DNA of 54,737 bases, from assembly GCF_016741935.1 (NCBI RefSeq), contig NZ_JAERRG010000045.1:1-54737 (forward strand), in the 5' to 3' direction. The translations under genes were made by a program, and so were the position numbers. This DNA comes from Streptomyces endocoffeicus. GTDB lineage: Bacteria; Actinomycetota; Actinomycetes; Streptomycetales; Streptomycetaceae. This document shows, piece by piece, positions 17,913-25,946 of this stretch. The notes under the pieces are model-generated. The model saw only the letters and a program-made list of their open reading frames with translations. It did no database searches and was not told the origin of the DNA. How positions within the stretch are numbered: position 1 is the stretch's first letter; each line of letters opens with the position of its first letter.

Positions 17913-19988
17913 TCAGCCGATGGGCTCGGCCACGATGAGCTGGAACCGCTCGAAGGACAGCTTCACGGTGTTGTGCTGAGCAGTGGCAGTTCCGAGTGAC
18001 TTGCCGGTGAACGGGTCGGTCAGGCGGTACCGCGTGCGGCCCAGACCGCGCAGCTCGACCGTCCCGTCCCACTGGTCGGCGTAGAAGGCGTAGTGGAGGG
18101 TCCGCTTCGTGGCCACGACATGCGCCTCGGGCTTGTCGAAGCCGATGTCGTACAGCTCACCGCGGTACTCGCCGGTGGGCAGCATGTTCTTCTCGTACAG
18201 GGACACCCACTTGCGCCAGAGGACCTCCTTCTCCGGGGTGAGGTCGGTCGCCTTGTCCGGGGCTCCGGTGCCGGGGAGGGTGAACTTGGTCGACAGGACG
18301 GCTCCGACCCCGTAGGAGGACGCGAAGTCGTCGCCGTTGTCGCTCAGTTCGACGTGGTCGCCGGCGTAGCTGCTGCCCGCGCCCATCAGCGCCTTCATCG
18401 ACTTGCCCTTGCTCCGGACCTGGTAGGAGGACTCCGGGTCCGAGCTGGGGTACTGGTCGACGTAGGGCAGGTTGTGGAAGGCGAAGGCGGTGCCGCAGGG
18501 GCAGAGTTCGACGAGGGCGTCGGGGTTCGCCGCGTGCGCGGCTTCGTGGATCGCCTTCCAGAACCGCGCCACGCCCTCGGTGGATTCCTCGGGGCGGGCG
18601 TGCCGGTGCTTCGGGTTGTAGCAGGGTGCGACGCTGTTGAGGTGCTGGCCGTCGATCTTGAGCCCCTCGTAGCCCCAGTCGCCGATGAACCTCTTCGCCT
18701 GCTCGACGAAGTAGTCCACGGTCGGCTGGTAGGCCGGGCAGAGCGTGTAGGCGTCCCACCAGGTGACGTCCTGCTTGTTGCCGTCGCGGTCCAGCAACAG
18801 CATGTCGGAGCGGTCCCGGACCAGGTTGCTGTCGGGGTCCGCCGCCAGCGGGGCCCACCACAGGCGCGGTCGCAGGCCGGCGTCCCGTATCTCCTTGGTG
18901 AAGGCCCGCATGTCCGCTTCGCCGCGCGGGAACTTCGTCGTGTTGATGTCCCAGTCGCCCTCGTTGGTCTGCCAGCCGTCATCGAGCACGACCCAGCGCA
19001 GGCCGACCTCGTGCGCCTTCGGCAGCGTTCCGGTGACCTGCTCGACGGTGAAGTCGCGCTCGTAGCCCCAGGCACACCAGATGGGCTCGAAGGCCGAGGC
19101 GGGGACCTTGGGAGCGCGCTGGCCGATGTCGCTCATGTAGTCGCGGTACCGCTGGAGCGGCACGAAGTGGTCGCCCGGGAGGGCGGTCAGGAACGTGGTG
19201 TCGGTGCTGAGCCGACGGCCCGGCTTCAGGGTGCGGGCGGTGTCGTCCTGGATGGCGATGCTCGCTCCGGCGTCCGTCTTGCGGACCGGCATGCGCAGGA
19301 TCGTCGCCACGGGCTCGACGTGTCCGACGGAAAGGCCCGCGCCCCGGCGCCAGACGGTCGCCAGCGGGGTGCCGCCGCCGTAGTCGGAGGAGTCCATCCC
19401 CAGCGAGTTCTCCTGGACGTAGCCGTCCTTCACCGGCATCACCCAGTCGCGGCGGTCCGTGTACGTGGTGCCGGAGAAGGTGTAGAAGCCGCCGGGGGTC
19501 TCCAGGAGTTCGTGGGCTCCGTTGCGCCACCCGGTGACCTTCAGTGCGGTGGAGGACCTGTTGGTGTAGGTCACCTTCATCACGATCATGCCGGTAAGAC
19601 GCTCGAAGGAGGTCAGCTCGACCGTCTTGTGCACGCCTTCCTTGGACGTGCCCTCGATCGTCACCCGGACGCCCGCGCCGTGGCGGGGGTGCCGGGTGGC
19701 GCGGGTCCGGTGTCCGCGGTAGGCGAACGCCTCGATGGCCTTGTCGCCCACCAGCAGGGCTTCGCCGGCGTCGAAGCGGGTGAGGTCGACGCCCTTAAGC
19801 GCGACCCGGCTTCGCAGTTGGTCGTCGAACTCCAGGGTGATGGAGGTGTCGCCGACTCCGACGAGGTCAGGATCCGAGTTCGGTGCGGCGGCCGCGGGTG
19901 AGGCGCCCATGGCCACGGCGGGGATGGCGGCCAGGCCGGCACCCCCCAGCGCGACCTTCAGTACGCTTCGCCGGTTCATGTCCGTCAT
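17913..19988 (-). CDS. Tat-exported GH36-type alpha-galactosidase / alpha-N-acetylgalactosaminidase
   Basis: This 691-residue protein starts with a twin-arginine signal (MNRRSVLKVALGGAGLAAIPAVA, cleavage near AAAA). A beta-rich N-terminal domain is followed by the (beta/alpha)8 catalytic domain of clan GH-D: EPIWCAWGYERDF, VLDDGWQTNEGDW and GLKIDGQHL, with Asp446 as the likely nucleophile. The acid/base is probably an aspartate in SSDPESS or Asp550 in LSDNGDD. A small beta domain ends the protein. It hydrolyses terminal alpha-galactosidic bonds outside the cell; because it diverges from an amino-sugar catabolic operon, terminal alpha-GalNAc is a reasonable substrate guess. The gene faces away from the GntR regulator gene, and an operator-like repeat lies at 20114-20130, 126 bp ahead of the start. 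Family is sure, exact specificity is not. Confidence 0.85.
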   Translation of the reverse strand: MTDMNRRSVLKVALGGAGLAAIPAVAMGASPAAAAPNSDPDLVGVGDTSITLEFDDQLRSRVALKGVDLTRFDAGEALLVGDKAIEAFAYRGHRTRATRHPRHGAGVRVTIEGTSKEGVHKTVELTSFERLTGMIVMKVTYTNRSSTALKVTGWRNGAHELLETPGGFYTFSGTTYTDRRDWVMPVKDGYVQENSLGMDSSDYGGGTPLATVWRRGAGLSVGHVEPVATILRMPVRKTDAGASIAIQDDTARTLKPGRRLSTDTTFLTALPGDHFVPLQRYRDYMSDIGQRAPKVPASAFEPIWCAWGYERDFTVEQVTGTLPKAHEVGLRWVVLDDGWQTNEGDWDINTTKFPRGEADMRAFTKEIRDAGLRPRLWWAPLAADPDSNLVRDRSDMLLLDRDGNKQDVTWWDAYTLCPAYQPTVDYFVEQAKRFIGDWGYEGLKIDGQHLNSVAPCYNPKHRHARPEESTEGVARFWKAIHEAAHAANPDALVELCPCGTAFAFHNLPYVDQYPSSDPESSYQVRSKGKSMKALMGAGSSYAGDHVELSDNGDDFASSYGVGAVLSTKFTLPGTGAPDKATDLTPEKEVLWRKWVSLYEKNMLPTGEYRGELYDIGFDKPEAHVVATKRTLHYAFYADQWDGTVELRGLGRTRYRLTDPFTGKSLGTATAQHNTVKLSFERFQLIVAEPIG

Positions 19989-20113
19989 GTCGAACTCTCT
20001 TTCGGTCGTGCGTGCCCGACTAGGGCAGCTGCCTTCTGTCCGTCGTGGTGGATCGTTCAGAGTCGAGCCGCGTGCTCGCGACGAGGCGACCGTCCGTAAG
20101 GCTGGCCGATGCC

Positions 20114-20130
20114 TGGTCTGCTACTGGTTT
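20114..20130 (+). promoter_or_regulatory. Degenerate operator candidate (GH36 promoter side)
   Basis: TGGTCT-N5-TGGTTT repeats the 11-bp-period layout of the stronger sites at 20404-20420 and 21285-21301, with one substitution in each half. It lies between the GH36 start and the GntR gene, closer to GH36, and so could bring the glycosidase under the same regulator. Confidence 0.4.
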
Positions 20131-20339
20131 TCGCAGTGGGTCGGGTGGGATCGGGGGACGGCGTGGCGTCCGAACGGGCGCCCCGGTGCGAGGTCGCCTC
20201 CGGCGGCAGTGCGCGGCCATCCTCGGTGAGCTGCGACAACGCTGCCTCGATCACCGGAGGGTGCCCGGGGCACGGCGAAACGGAAGGTCGCTCACGGGCG
20301 ACTTCTTCATCACCAGGTGGCCTGCTGCGAGAACGTAAG

Positions 20340-20356
20340 TGGTATTCGAGTGGCAT
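20340..20356 (+). promoter_or_regulatory. Operator candidate upstream of the GntR gene
   Basis: TGGTATtcgagTGGCAT matches the direct-repeat pattern of the perfect sites with a single change in the second half-site. It lies 63 bp before the regulator start in the divergent promoter region. Confidence 0.5.
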
Positions 20357-20403
20357 GTCAACGGGTGGGCCGCCCGGACGAGGGTTCGCGCCGTCGATCG
20401 AAT

Positions 20404-20420
20404 TGGTATGTTTCTGGTAT
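20404..20420 (+). promoter_or_regulatory. Operator candidate overlapping the GntR start codon; possible -10 inside
   Basis: TGGTATgtttcTGGTAT is a perfect direct repeat of TGGTAT with an 11-bp period, and its last two bases are the first two of the ATG at 20419. Inside it, TATGTT (20407-20412) has the spacing of a -10 box for transcription starting at or near the ATG. No ribosome binding site precedes the ATG, so the mRNA may be leaderless. Binding here would block initiation directly, consistent with autorepression. Confidence 0.6.
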
Positions 20421-21207
20421 GACGGATGCGAGAACGCCGATGCCCAGAGGTCTGTTCGGGGACGATGCCCTCCCGTTGTACGAGCGCACGGCCACGCAGT
20501 TGCTCGAGGACCTGCGCGCCGCTGCCGCCCGCCCCGGTGACCGGCTGCCCTCCGAGCGGGCTCTGGTCGAGCGGTACGCCGTATCGCGCGTGACGCTGCG
20601 AGCGGCCCTCGCGCAATTGGAGTCACGGGGCATCGTGCGGCCGTCGTCGTCGCGCGGGTGGTTCGTCGCCGAGCTCGGTCTGCTCCCCGAGGCGACGATG
20701 ACGTCCGGCTCGGCGGCCCCGCAGGTCCAGGGGTTCGCCGACTATGCCCAGGCCAACGGCTTGACGACGGCCGGCAAGGTGCTCTCCGCCACCGTCCGCC
20801 CGGCCACGGTGTCCGAGGCCGAGCAGCTCCGGATCGCTCCGGGCGCCGACCTCTTCGACCTCCACCGACTGCGCTTCCTCGACGGTCTGCTGGTCGTGCT
20901 CGAGCACAACCGGCTTCCTTTGGCGGCCTGCCCGGCCCTGGCCGAAACCGACTTCAACACGGCCTCGCTCTACGCCACCCTGCGCGCCGCCGACCCGCCG
21001 CAGCTGCCCCGCGTCGCCGACTACTCGGTCGAGGCCCGCCACCCGACGCCACGGGAGATCGAGCTGTTCGAGATCGGGGAGACCATGCCGATGCTCGTCG
21101 CGACCCAGCTGACGTCGAACCAGGAATCACGCCCGATCGAACTGACCGTCCAGGTCTACCGGGGGGACCGCTACCGGTTCCGGGCCTCCATCACCAATCA
21201 GGGCTGA
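20419..21207 (+). CDS. GntR-family (HutC/UTRA) transcriptional regulator of the amino-sugar cluster
   Basis: This 262-residue protein has an N-terminal winged helix (LYERTATQLLEDLR, GDRLPSERALVERYAVSRVTLRAALAQLESRGIV) and a C-terminal UTRA ligand-binding domain from about residue 95 (GADLFDLHRLRFLDGLLVVLEHNRLP). The ATG at 20419 is chosen because it begins the conserved part; longer upstream frames lack coding character. There is no Shine-Dalgarno sequence, so translation is probably leaderless. HutC-type regulators next to sugar catabolic genes usually sense a phosphorylated intermediate, such as an amino-sugar 6-phosphate. It likely represses itself, the divergent GH36 gene and the gatZ operon through the TGGTAT repeats. 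The DNA target and effector are inferred from layout only. Confidence 0.88.
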   Translation: MTDARTPMPRGLFGDDALPLYERTATQLLEDLRAAAARPGDRLPSERALVERYAVSRVTLRAALAQLESRGIVRPSSSRGWFVAELGLLPEATMTSGSAAPQVQGFADYAQANGLTTAGKVLSATVRPATVSEAEQLRIAPGADLFDLHRLRFLDGLLVVLEHNRLPLAACPALAETDFNTASLYATLRAADPPQLPRVADYSVEARHPTPREIELFEIGETMPMLVATQLTSNQESRPIELTVQVYRGDRYRFRASITNQG

Positions 21208-21276
21208 TTGATCACCGCAGGTCACGGAGACTCTCCTCCTGCACCACGTACCAGCTGCGGGGCGGACGTGATGCGC

Positions 21277-21301
21277 GGTATCGAATACCAGATGCATACC
21301 A
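21277..21301 (-). promoter_or_regulatory. Operator candidate upstream of the gatZ operon
   Basis: Read on the minus strand, TGGTATgcatcTGGTAT is identical in its half-sites and spacing to the site at the GntR start. It is extended by an overlapping inverted element GGTAT-cga-ATACC (21277-21289). It sits directly upstream of the predicted promoter at 21313-21341. Confidence 0.6.
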
Positions 21302-21312
21302 AAATAAGACTA

Positions 21313-21341
21313 TTGACGGCCACCAATGAGACCAGTACCGT
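21313..21341 (+). promoter_or_regulatory. Promoter of the gatZ-agaS-kinase-transporter-gatY operon
   Basis: TTGACG, a 17-bp spacer and TACCGT match the -35 and -10 of an HrdB-type promoter. Transcription would begin near 21348, about 60 bp before the gatZ start. The operator candidate lies immediately upstream. Confidence 0.6.
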
Positions 21342-21406
21342 CCCCTCTGGGCTCCGGGCCAACGTGGCGGAAGGGCTCAAAATGCACGTTGAGTAAGGGG
21401 TTGGCA

Positions 21407-22702
21407 ATGCAGAGCCCATTGAGCGAGGTGGTCCGGCGCCAGAAGGCCGGACAGCCGCAGGGCATCACCTCGGTGTGTTCGGCTCATCCACTGGTCATCG
21501 AGGCAGCCGTGGTGCAAGCACGGGAGAGCGGCGGTCATGTACTGGTGGAGGCGACCTCGAACCAGGTTGACCAGTACGGCGGTTACACGGGCATGCGGCC
21601 CGCGGACTTCCGCGACCTCGTGTACCGCATCGCCGCCGAAAGTGGTCTGCCACTGGAGCGCGTGATTCTCGGCGGCGACCACCTCGGACCGAACCGGTGG
21701 CAGTCCCTGACGCCCGACGAGGCGATGGAGCGGGCCGACGCCCTGGTCGCCGCCTACGTGGCGGCGGACTTCACCAAAATCCACCTGGACTGCAGCTTCG
21801 CCTGCGCCGGTGACCCCGTACCGCTGACCGACGACGTGGTCGCCGAACGCGCCGCGCGGCTGATCCGCGTGGCCGAGGAGACGGCCGGCCCCGAGCGGGC
21901 CGAGCGGATCCGGTACGTGATCGGTACCGAGGTGCCCACACCCGGCGGCGCGCACGAGACGCTCGGCGCGCTCGTCCCGACCACGCCCGAGGCGGCGCGC
22001 ACCACTCTGGAGCAGCACCGCAAGGCCTTCGCCCGGCACGGCATCGACGAGGTCTGGAAGCGCGTCATGGCCCTCGTCGTCCAGCCGGCCGTCGAGTTCG
22101 ACCACCTTCAGGTCGTCGACTACCGGCGGGAGCTGACCGAGAAACTGCGCAAGGTCCTCGACGACGAGCCCACCATGGTCTACGAGGCCCACTCGACCGA
22201 CTACCAGACCGCCGAGGCGCTCACCGCGCTGGTCGAGGACCACTGGGCGGTCCTCAAGGTGGGCCCCGGGCTGACCTTCGCCCTGCGCGAGGCGCTGTTC
22301 GCCCTCGCCGCGATCGAGGACGAACTGGTGCCGGCCGCCGAGCGGTCACGGCTTGCCGAGGTCGTCGAGCGGCGGATGCTCGCGGAGCCGACCACATGGG
22401 AGGGCTACTACCCGGGCGGCGCCGCCGAGCAGCGCCTCGCACGCCGCTACAGCTACAGCGACCGGATGCGTTACTACTGGCCCGACCCTGAGATCGAAAA
22501 GGCCCAGGCCCGGCTGATGGACAACCTTTCGGCCGTGGACATCCCCCTGCCGCTGCTCAGCGCACATCTTCCGCTCCAGTACGCCCGTGTCCGCCACGGC
22601 GAGCTCGCCGCCCGGCCGCGCGACCTGGCCGTGGACCACGTCCGCGATGTTCTGCGCGACTACGACCGCGCCTCCCGCCCGAACCAGAAGGAGCACGTGT
22701 GA
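21407..22702 (+). CDS. gatZ: GatZ/KbaZ-family protein (tagatose-6-phosphate kinase or aldolase subunit)
   Basis: The ATG at 21407, behind AAGGGG, gives 432 residues, the usual length of GatZ/KbaZ (COG4573). Characteristic segments are GITSVCSAHPLVIEAA, VLVEATSNQVDQYGGYTGM, ILGGDHLGPNRWQ and VYEAHSTDYQT. The family was first described as the non-catalytic partner of the class II tagatose-bisphosphate aldolase GatY/KbaY; some members have since been reported to phosphorylate tagatose 6-phosphate. Either role fits here: no separate tagatose-6-phosphate kinase is visible in the cluster and a GatY is encoded downstream. It is the first gene of the operon. The stop overlaps the GTG of agaS by 4 bp, so translation is coupled. 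Confidence 0.88.
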   Translation: MQSPLSEVVRRQKAGQPQGITSVCSAHPLVIEAAVVQARESGGHVLVEATSNQVDQYGGYTGMRPADFRDLVYRIAAESGLPLERVILGGDHLGPNRWQSLTPDEAMERADALVAAYVAADFTKIHLDCSFACAGDPVPLTDDVVAERAARLIRVAEETAGPERAERIRYVIGTEVPTPGGAHETLGALVPTTPEAARTTLEQHRKAFARHGIDEVWKRVMALVVQPAVEFDHLQVVDYRRELTEKLRKVLDDEPTMVYEAHSTDYQTAEALTALVEDHWAVLKVGPGLTFALREALFALAAIEDELVPAAERSRLAEVVERRMLAEPTTWEGYYPGGAAEQRLARRYSYSDRMRYYWPDPEIEKAQARLMDNLSAVDIPLPLLSAHLPLQYARVRHGELAARPRDLAVDHVRDVLRDYDRASRPNQKEHV

Positions 22703-23862
22703 CCACGCCCTCCGGCACGCTGTCCTTGGACGACGGCGCTGCCCACACCGTCCGCGAGATCGCCCAGCAGCCCGCGCTGTGGCGCGAGGTCGACCGGATC
22801 GTCTCGGCCTCCCGGGACTCGCTGGACCCCTTCCTGTGTCCGCTCGTCGCCCGCGGCGACCTGCGCGTGGTGCTCACCGGCGCCGGCACCTCCGCCTTCG
22901 CCGGCCAGGTGCTCCAGCCCGCCCTGGCCCGGCGTCTGGGACGGCGCGTCGACGCGGTTGCCACCACGGACCTCGTCGCCGACCCCCGCGGCTGTCTCGC
23001 CGAGGACGTGCCCACGCTGCTGGTCTCCTTCGCACGGTCGGGCGACAGCCCCGAGTCCGTGGCCGCCACCGCGCTGGCCGACCAGGTTCTCTCCGAGGTG
23101 CACCACCTCGTGATCACTTGCAACGAGCAGGGCCGCCTGGCGCGCGAACACGCGGAGCTGCCGAAGTCCCACGTGCTGTTGATGCCGCCCGGGTCCAACG
23201 ACCGCGGCTTCGCCATGACGTCGAGCTTCACGTGCATGACACTCGCGGCACTGCTCGCCCTGGGCGGCAGCGCCTACGACGGCGTCGCCGAACGCCTGGC
23301 CCGGGCAGCCGAGTCGATCACCGACAGCAGCGCTGTCGACCGCACCGTCGGCGCCCTCCTGGAGAGCGCGCCCGAGCGGATCGTCTTCCTCGGCAGCGGC
23401 CCGCTGAAGGGCCTCGCCGAGGAGTCGGCGCTGAAGGTGCTCGAGCTCACCGGTGGGACGCTCATGGCCGTCGCGGAATCCTCGCTGGGATTCCGGCACG
23501 GTCCCAAGGCGGTGCTCAACGACCGTTCGGTCGCGGTGGTGTACATGTCAAACGACCCGTACACCCGCAAGTACGACCAGGACATCTATGCGGAGCTGCG
23601 CGGAAATCTGCCCGCCGGCAGCGTCGTCACGGTCTCCGCGGACTCCGGCGCGGGAACGGAGGGCACAGGCACCGACGCCTGGCCGCTTCCGGGCCTCGAT
23701 GGCGTCGAGGATGTCGCCCTGGCGCTGTCCGCCGTGGTGTACGCCCAGCTCATCGCCCTGCGTGCCTCTCTGGCCCGGTGCCTGCGGCCCGACAACCCGT
23801 TCCCCTCGGGTGAGGTCAACCGCGTGGTGCAGGGCGTGACCTTGCACTCCTTGCACAACTGA
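22699..23862 (+). CDS. agaS: AgaS-type double-SIS sugar-phosphate isomerase/deaminase
   Basis: This 387-residue protein has two SIS domains. The first (about residues 50-200) contains VLTGAGTSAFAG and VSFARSGDSPESV; the second (about 215-370) contains VFLGSGPLKGLAEE, KVLELTGG and FRHGPKAVLN, the catalytic-lid region of AgaS and GlmS-like isomerases. AgaS converts galactosamine 6-phosphate to tagatose 6-phosphate with release of ammonia. That is exactly the step needed between the kinase and GatZ/GatY in this operon. It starts with GTG overlapping the gatZ stop; the kinase gene follows after a 49-bp gap. Confidence 0.85.
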   Translation: MTTPSGTLSLDDGAAHTVREIAQQPALWREVDRIVSASRDSLDPFLCPLVARGDLRVVLTGAGTSAFAGQVLQPALARRLGRRVDAVATTDLVADPRGCLAEDVPTLLVSFARSGDSPESVAATALADQVLSEVHHLVITCNEQGRLAREHAELPKSHVLLMPPGSNDRGFAMTSSFTCMTLAALLALGGSAYDGVAERLARAAESITDSSAVDRTVGALLESAPERIVFLGSGPLKGLAEESALKVLELTGGTLMAVAESSLGFRHGPKAVLNDRSVAVVYMSNDPYTRKYDQDIYAELRGNLPAGSVVTVSADSGAGTEGTGTDAWPLPGLDGVEDVALALSAVVYAQLIALRASLARCLRPDNPFPSGEVNRVVQGVTLHSLHN

Positions 23863-23911
23863 TCAAAGGCATCGACGGCGCGGTTCGAGGGCGCCGGACG
23901 GAGGTACAACG

Positions 23912-24904
23912 ATGTTCCTAGGTGTCGACGGTGGCGGTACGAAAACCGCATTCTGCATGGTCGACCGGTCCGGACAAGTCGTGGCGCGAGCGCAGGCGGC
24001 AAGTTCGTACTACTTCTCCCACGGCATCGAGCTTGTCGAGCGTGTGCTGAAGGAAGGCGTCGAAGCTGTCTGCGCGGCGGCCGGGCTGACCCCTGCCGAC
24101 ATCGAGTACGCCTTTTTCGGGCTGCCCGGTTACGGGGAGGCGGCCCGCGATCTGCCCGTCCTGAACGCGACCCCGCGAGCGGTGCTCGGGCACGACCGCT
24201 ACGCCTGCGACAACGACATGGTCTGCGGCTGGGCCGGTTCACTGGGCGCGGTCGACGGCATCAACGTCATCAGCGGCACCGGTTCGATGACCTACGGCGA
24301 GCGGCTGGGCCGGGGCGTGCGCGTCGGTGGCTGGAGCGAGATGTTCGGCGACGAGGGATCGGCGCACTGGATCGCGGTCCGGGGCCTCAACGCCTTCTCA
24401 CGGATGGGCGACGGACGGCTCCCCGAGGGCCCCCTGGCCGAGGTGTTCCGGCGCCACCTGGATCTCGCGTCCGACCTCGACGTGATCGACGTCGTCCACA
24501 ACCAGTGGCAGGGCGACCGGAGCCGGATCGCCGCGCTCAGCCGCTCGGTGGCCGAGGCGGCCGCTCTGGGCGACGATGCCGCCACGGAGATCCTCACCGA
24601 CGCCGGCCGGGAACTCGCCCTGCTCGTCGAAGTCACCCGCGAGCGGCTGGAGTTCGGCCCGGACGAGACCGTACCGGTCTCCTACTCCGGCGGCACCTTC
24701 GGCGCCCACACGGTTCTGGAGGCGTTCGCCTCCGGACTGAAGAATCGTTTTACCAACTATGAGCTGCGACACCCTCTCTACGAGCCTGTCGTAGGCGCCG
24801 CCCTGTACGCGGCAAAACTCGCCGGAACTCCGCTCGACCAGCCTGCGCTCGACGCGCTGCGCATGGCCCCCGGGACCCCTGCCTCAGGAGAGGACGACCG
24901 ATGA
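23912..24904 (+). CDS. BadF/BadG-type amino-sugar kinase
   Basis: The 330-residue protein belongs to the ASKHA superfamily, BadF/BadG/BcrA/BcrD ATPase type, which includes N-acetylglucosamine kinases. Phosphate 1 motif GVDGGGTKT is at the N-terminus; NVISGTGSMTYG and GGWSEMFGDEGSAHWIA follow, and VSYSGGTFGAHTVLEA forms the adenosine motif. A good GGAGG precedes the ATG. In this operon the substrate is most likely galactosamine or N-acetylgalactosamine, phosphorylated on O6 after non-PTS uptake. The start of the transporter gene overlaps the stop by 4 bp (ATGA). Substrate identity is inferred from neighbours. Confidence 0.82.
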   Translation: MFLGVDGGGTKTAFCMVDRSGQVVARAQAASSYYFSHGIELVERVLKEGVEAVCAAAGLTPADIEYAFFGLPGYGEAARDLPVLNATPRAVLGHDRYACDNDMVCGWAGSLGAVDGINVISGTGSMTYGERLGRGVRVGGWSEMFGDEGSAHWIAVRGLNAFSRMGDGRLPEGPLAEVFRRHLDLASDLDVIDVVHNQWQGDRSRIAALSRSVAEAAALGDDAATEILTDAGRELALLVEVTRERLEFGPDETVPVSYSGGTFGAHTVLEAFASGLKNRFTNYELRHPLYEPVVGAALYAAKLAGTPLDQPALDALRMAPGTPASGEDDR

Positions 24905-25851
24905 ACAGAGGCACAAAGAGCTGGATCGTGTACGCGTCGCTGCTGGTCCTGTTCTGGGGTGTGTGGGGCGCCTTCTCCAGCGAGCCGAACAGCAGGTACG
25001 GCTACCCCAACGAGATGATCTACATCATCTGGGCCTTCACGATGCTCATACCCGCGTACTTCGCGATGCGCGGCAACACGTTCGACCGCCGGCCGATCGC
25101 CGCCGTGTACGGACTGATCGCGGGACTGACCGGTGCAGGCGGCCAACTCCTGCTGTTCCACGCGCTCGCCAACGGCCCGGCGTACCTCATCTTCCCTCTG
25201 GTGTCGCTCTCCCCGGTGGTCACCGTCCTCATGGCGATGGCGCTGCTGCGGGAGCGGATCAACCGGCTCGCCCTAGTGGGTGTCGTCGCGGCACTGGCGG
25301 CGATCGTGCTGCTCAGCATTCCCAGCGGCAAGGACGACTCGAACTCGCACGGCCCGTGGCTGCTGATGGCCATCCTGATCTGCGTCGCCTGGGGCGTGCA
25401 GGCGTTCTGCATGCGCAAGGCCGCGGTGGTCGGGGTCAACGACGCGACGACCTTCGGCTGGATGACCATCAGCGGACTGCTGCTGGTTCCGGTGGCGTTC
25501 GTGATGATGGGCGAATTCCCGTCCGACGCTCCGTGGCAGGCGCCCGCGCTCACCGCGGTGACGCAGGTCCTCAACGCGGTCGGCGCGCTGTTCCTGGTCA
25601 TGGCGTTCAGCCGGGGCAAGGCCACGGTCGTCGCCCCCACCACCAACGCACTGGCACCGGTGCTGACCATCGTGCTGTCCCTGGCCGTCTACCAAACGCT
25701 CCCCAACGTATGGGGCGCCCTCGGTATCGTGCTGGCCCTCGCAGGCTCGACCCTGATGGTCTACAGCGACGAGAAGAGCGGCGAGAACTCCGTGGCCCCG
25801 GGCGCGGCGGACGACGGCGCGGACGTGAGTCCGGCCCCGCAGAAGTCCTGA
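24901..25851 (+). CDS. EamA/DMT-family membrane transporter, probable sugar uptake
   Basis: The 316-residue membrane protein has about ten hydrophobic helices, arranged as two similar halves in the manner of the drug/metabolite transporter superfamily (EamA). Examples are SLLVLFWGVWGAF at the start, the PLVSLSPVVTVLMAMALLRERI segment in the first half, and the matching APVLTIVLSLAVYQ in the second. The C-terminus is short, charged and cytoplasmic. It is locked into the catabolic operon by a 4-bp overlap with the kinase gene, and no ABC or PTS genes are present, so it probably imports the amino sugar. Sugar import by this superfamily is known but unusual for GalNAc; export of a by-product is the alternative. 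Confidence 0.8.
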   Translation: MNRGTKSWIVYASLLVLFWGVWGAFSSEPNSRYGYPNEMIYIIWAFTMLIPAYFAMRGNTFDRRPIAAVYGLIAGLTGAGGQLLLFHALANGPAYLIFPLVSLSPVVTVLMAMALLRERINRLALVGVVAALAAIVLLSIPSGKDDSNSHGPWLLMAILICVAWGVQAFCMRKAAVVGVNDATTFGWMTISGLLLVPVAFVMMGEFPSDAPWQAPALTAVTQVLNAVGALFLVMAFSRGKATVVAPTTNALAPVLTIVLSLAVYQTLPNVWGALGIVLALAGSTLMVYSDEKSGENSVAPGAADDGADVSPAPQKS

Positions 25852-25946
25852 TCGCCCACATATCCGTACCGGCCGAACCACGTAGCAATACGGGCCGACA
25901 CCGGCCCGTACTCACCGAACCGACATGAAAGCGAGGGGACACCTTT

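Noticed and set aside
16741..17979. Single 412-codon plus-strand gene
   Set aside because: It crosses several unrelated scraps and opposes the SMI1/KNR4-like and GH36 frames; only 16858-17085 and about 17267-17411 look coding.
18093..19901. 602-codon plus-strand frame antisense to the GH36 gene
   Set aside because: Shadow of a well-supported gene with conserved catalytic motifs on the other strand.
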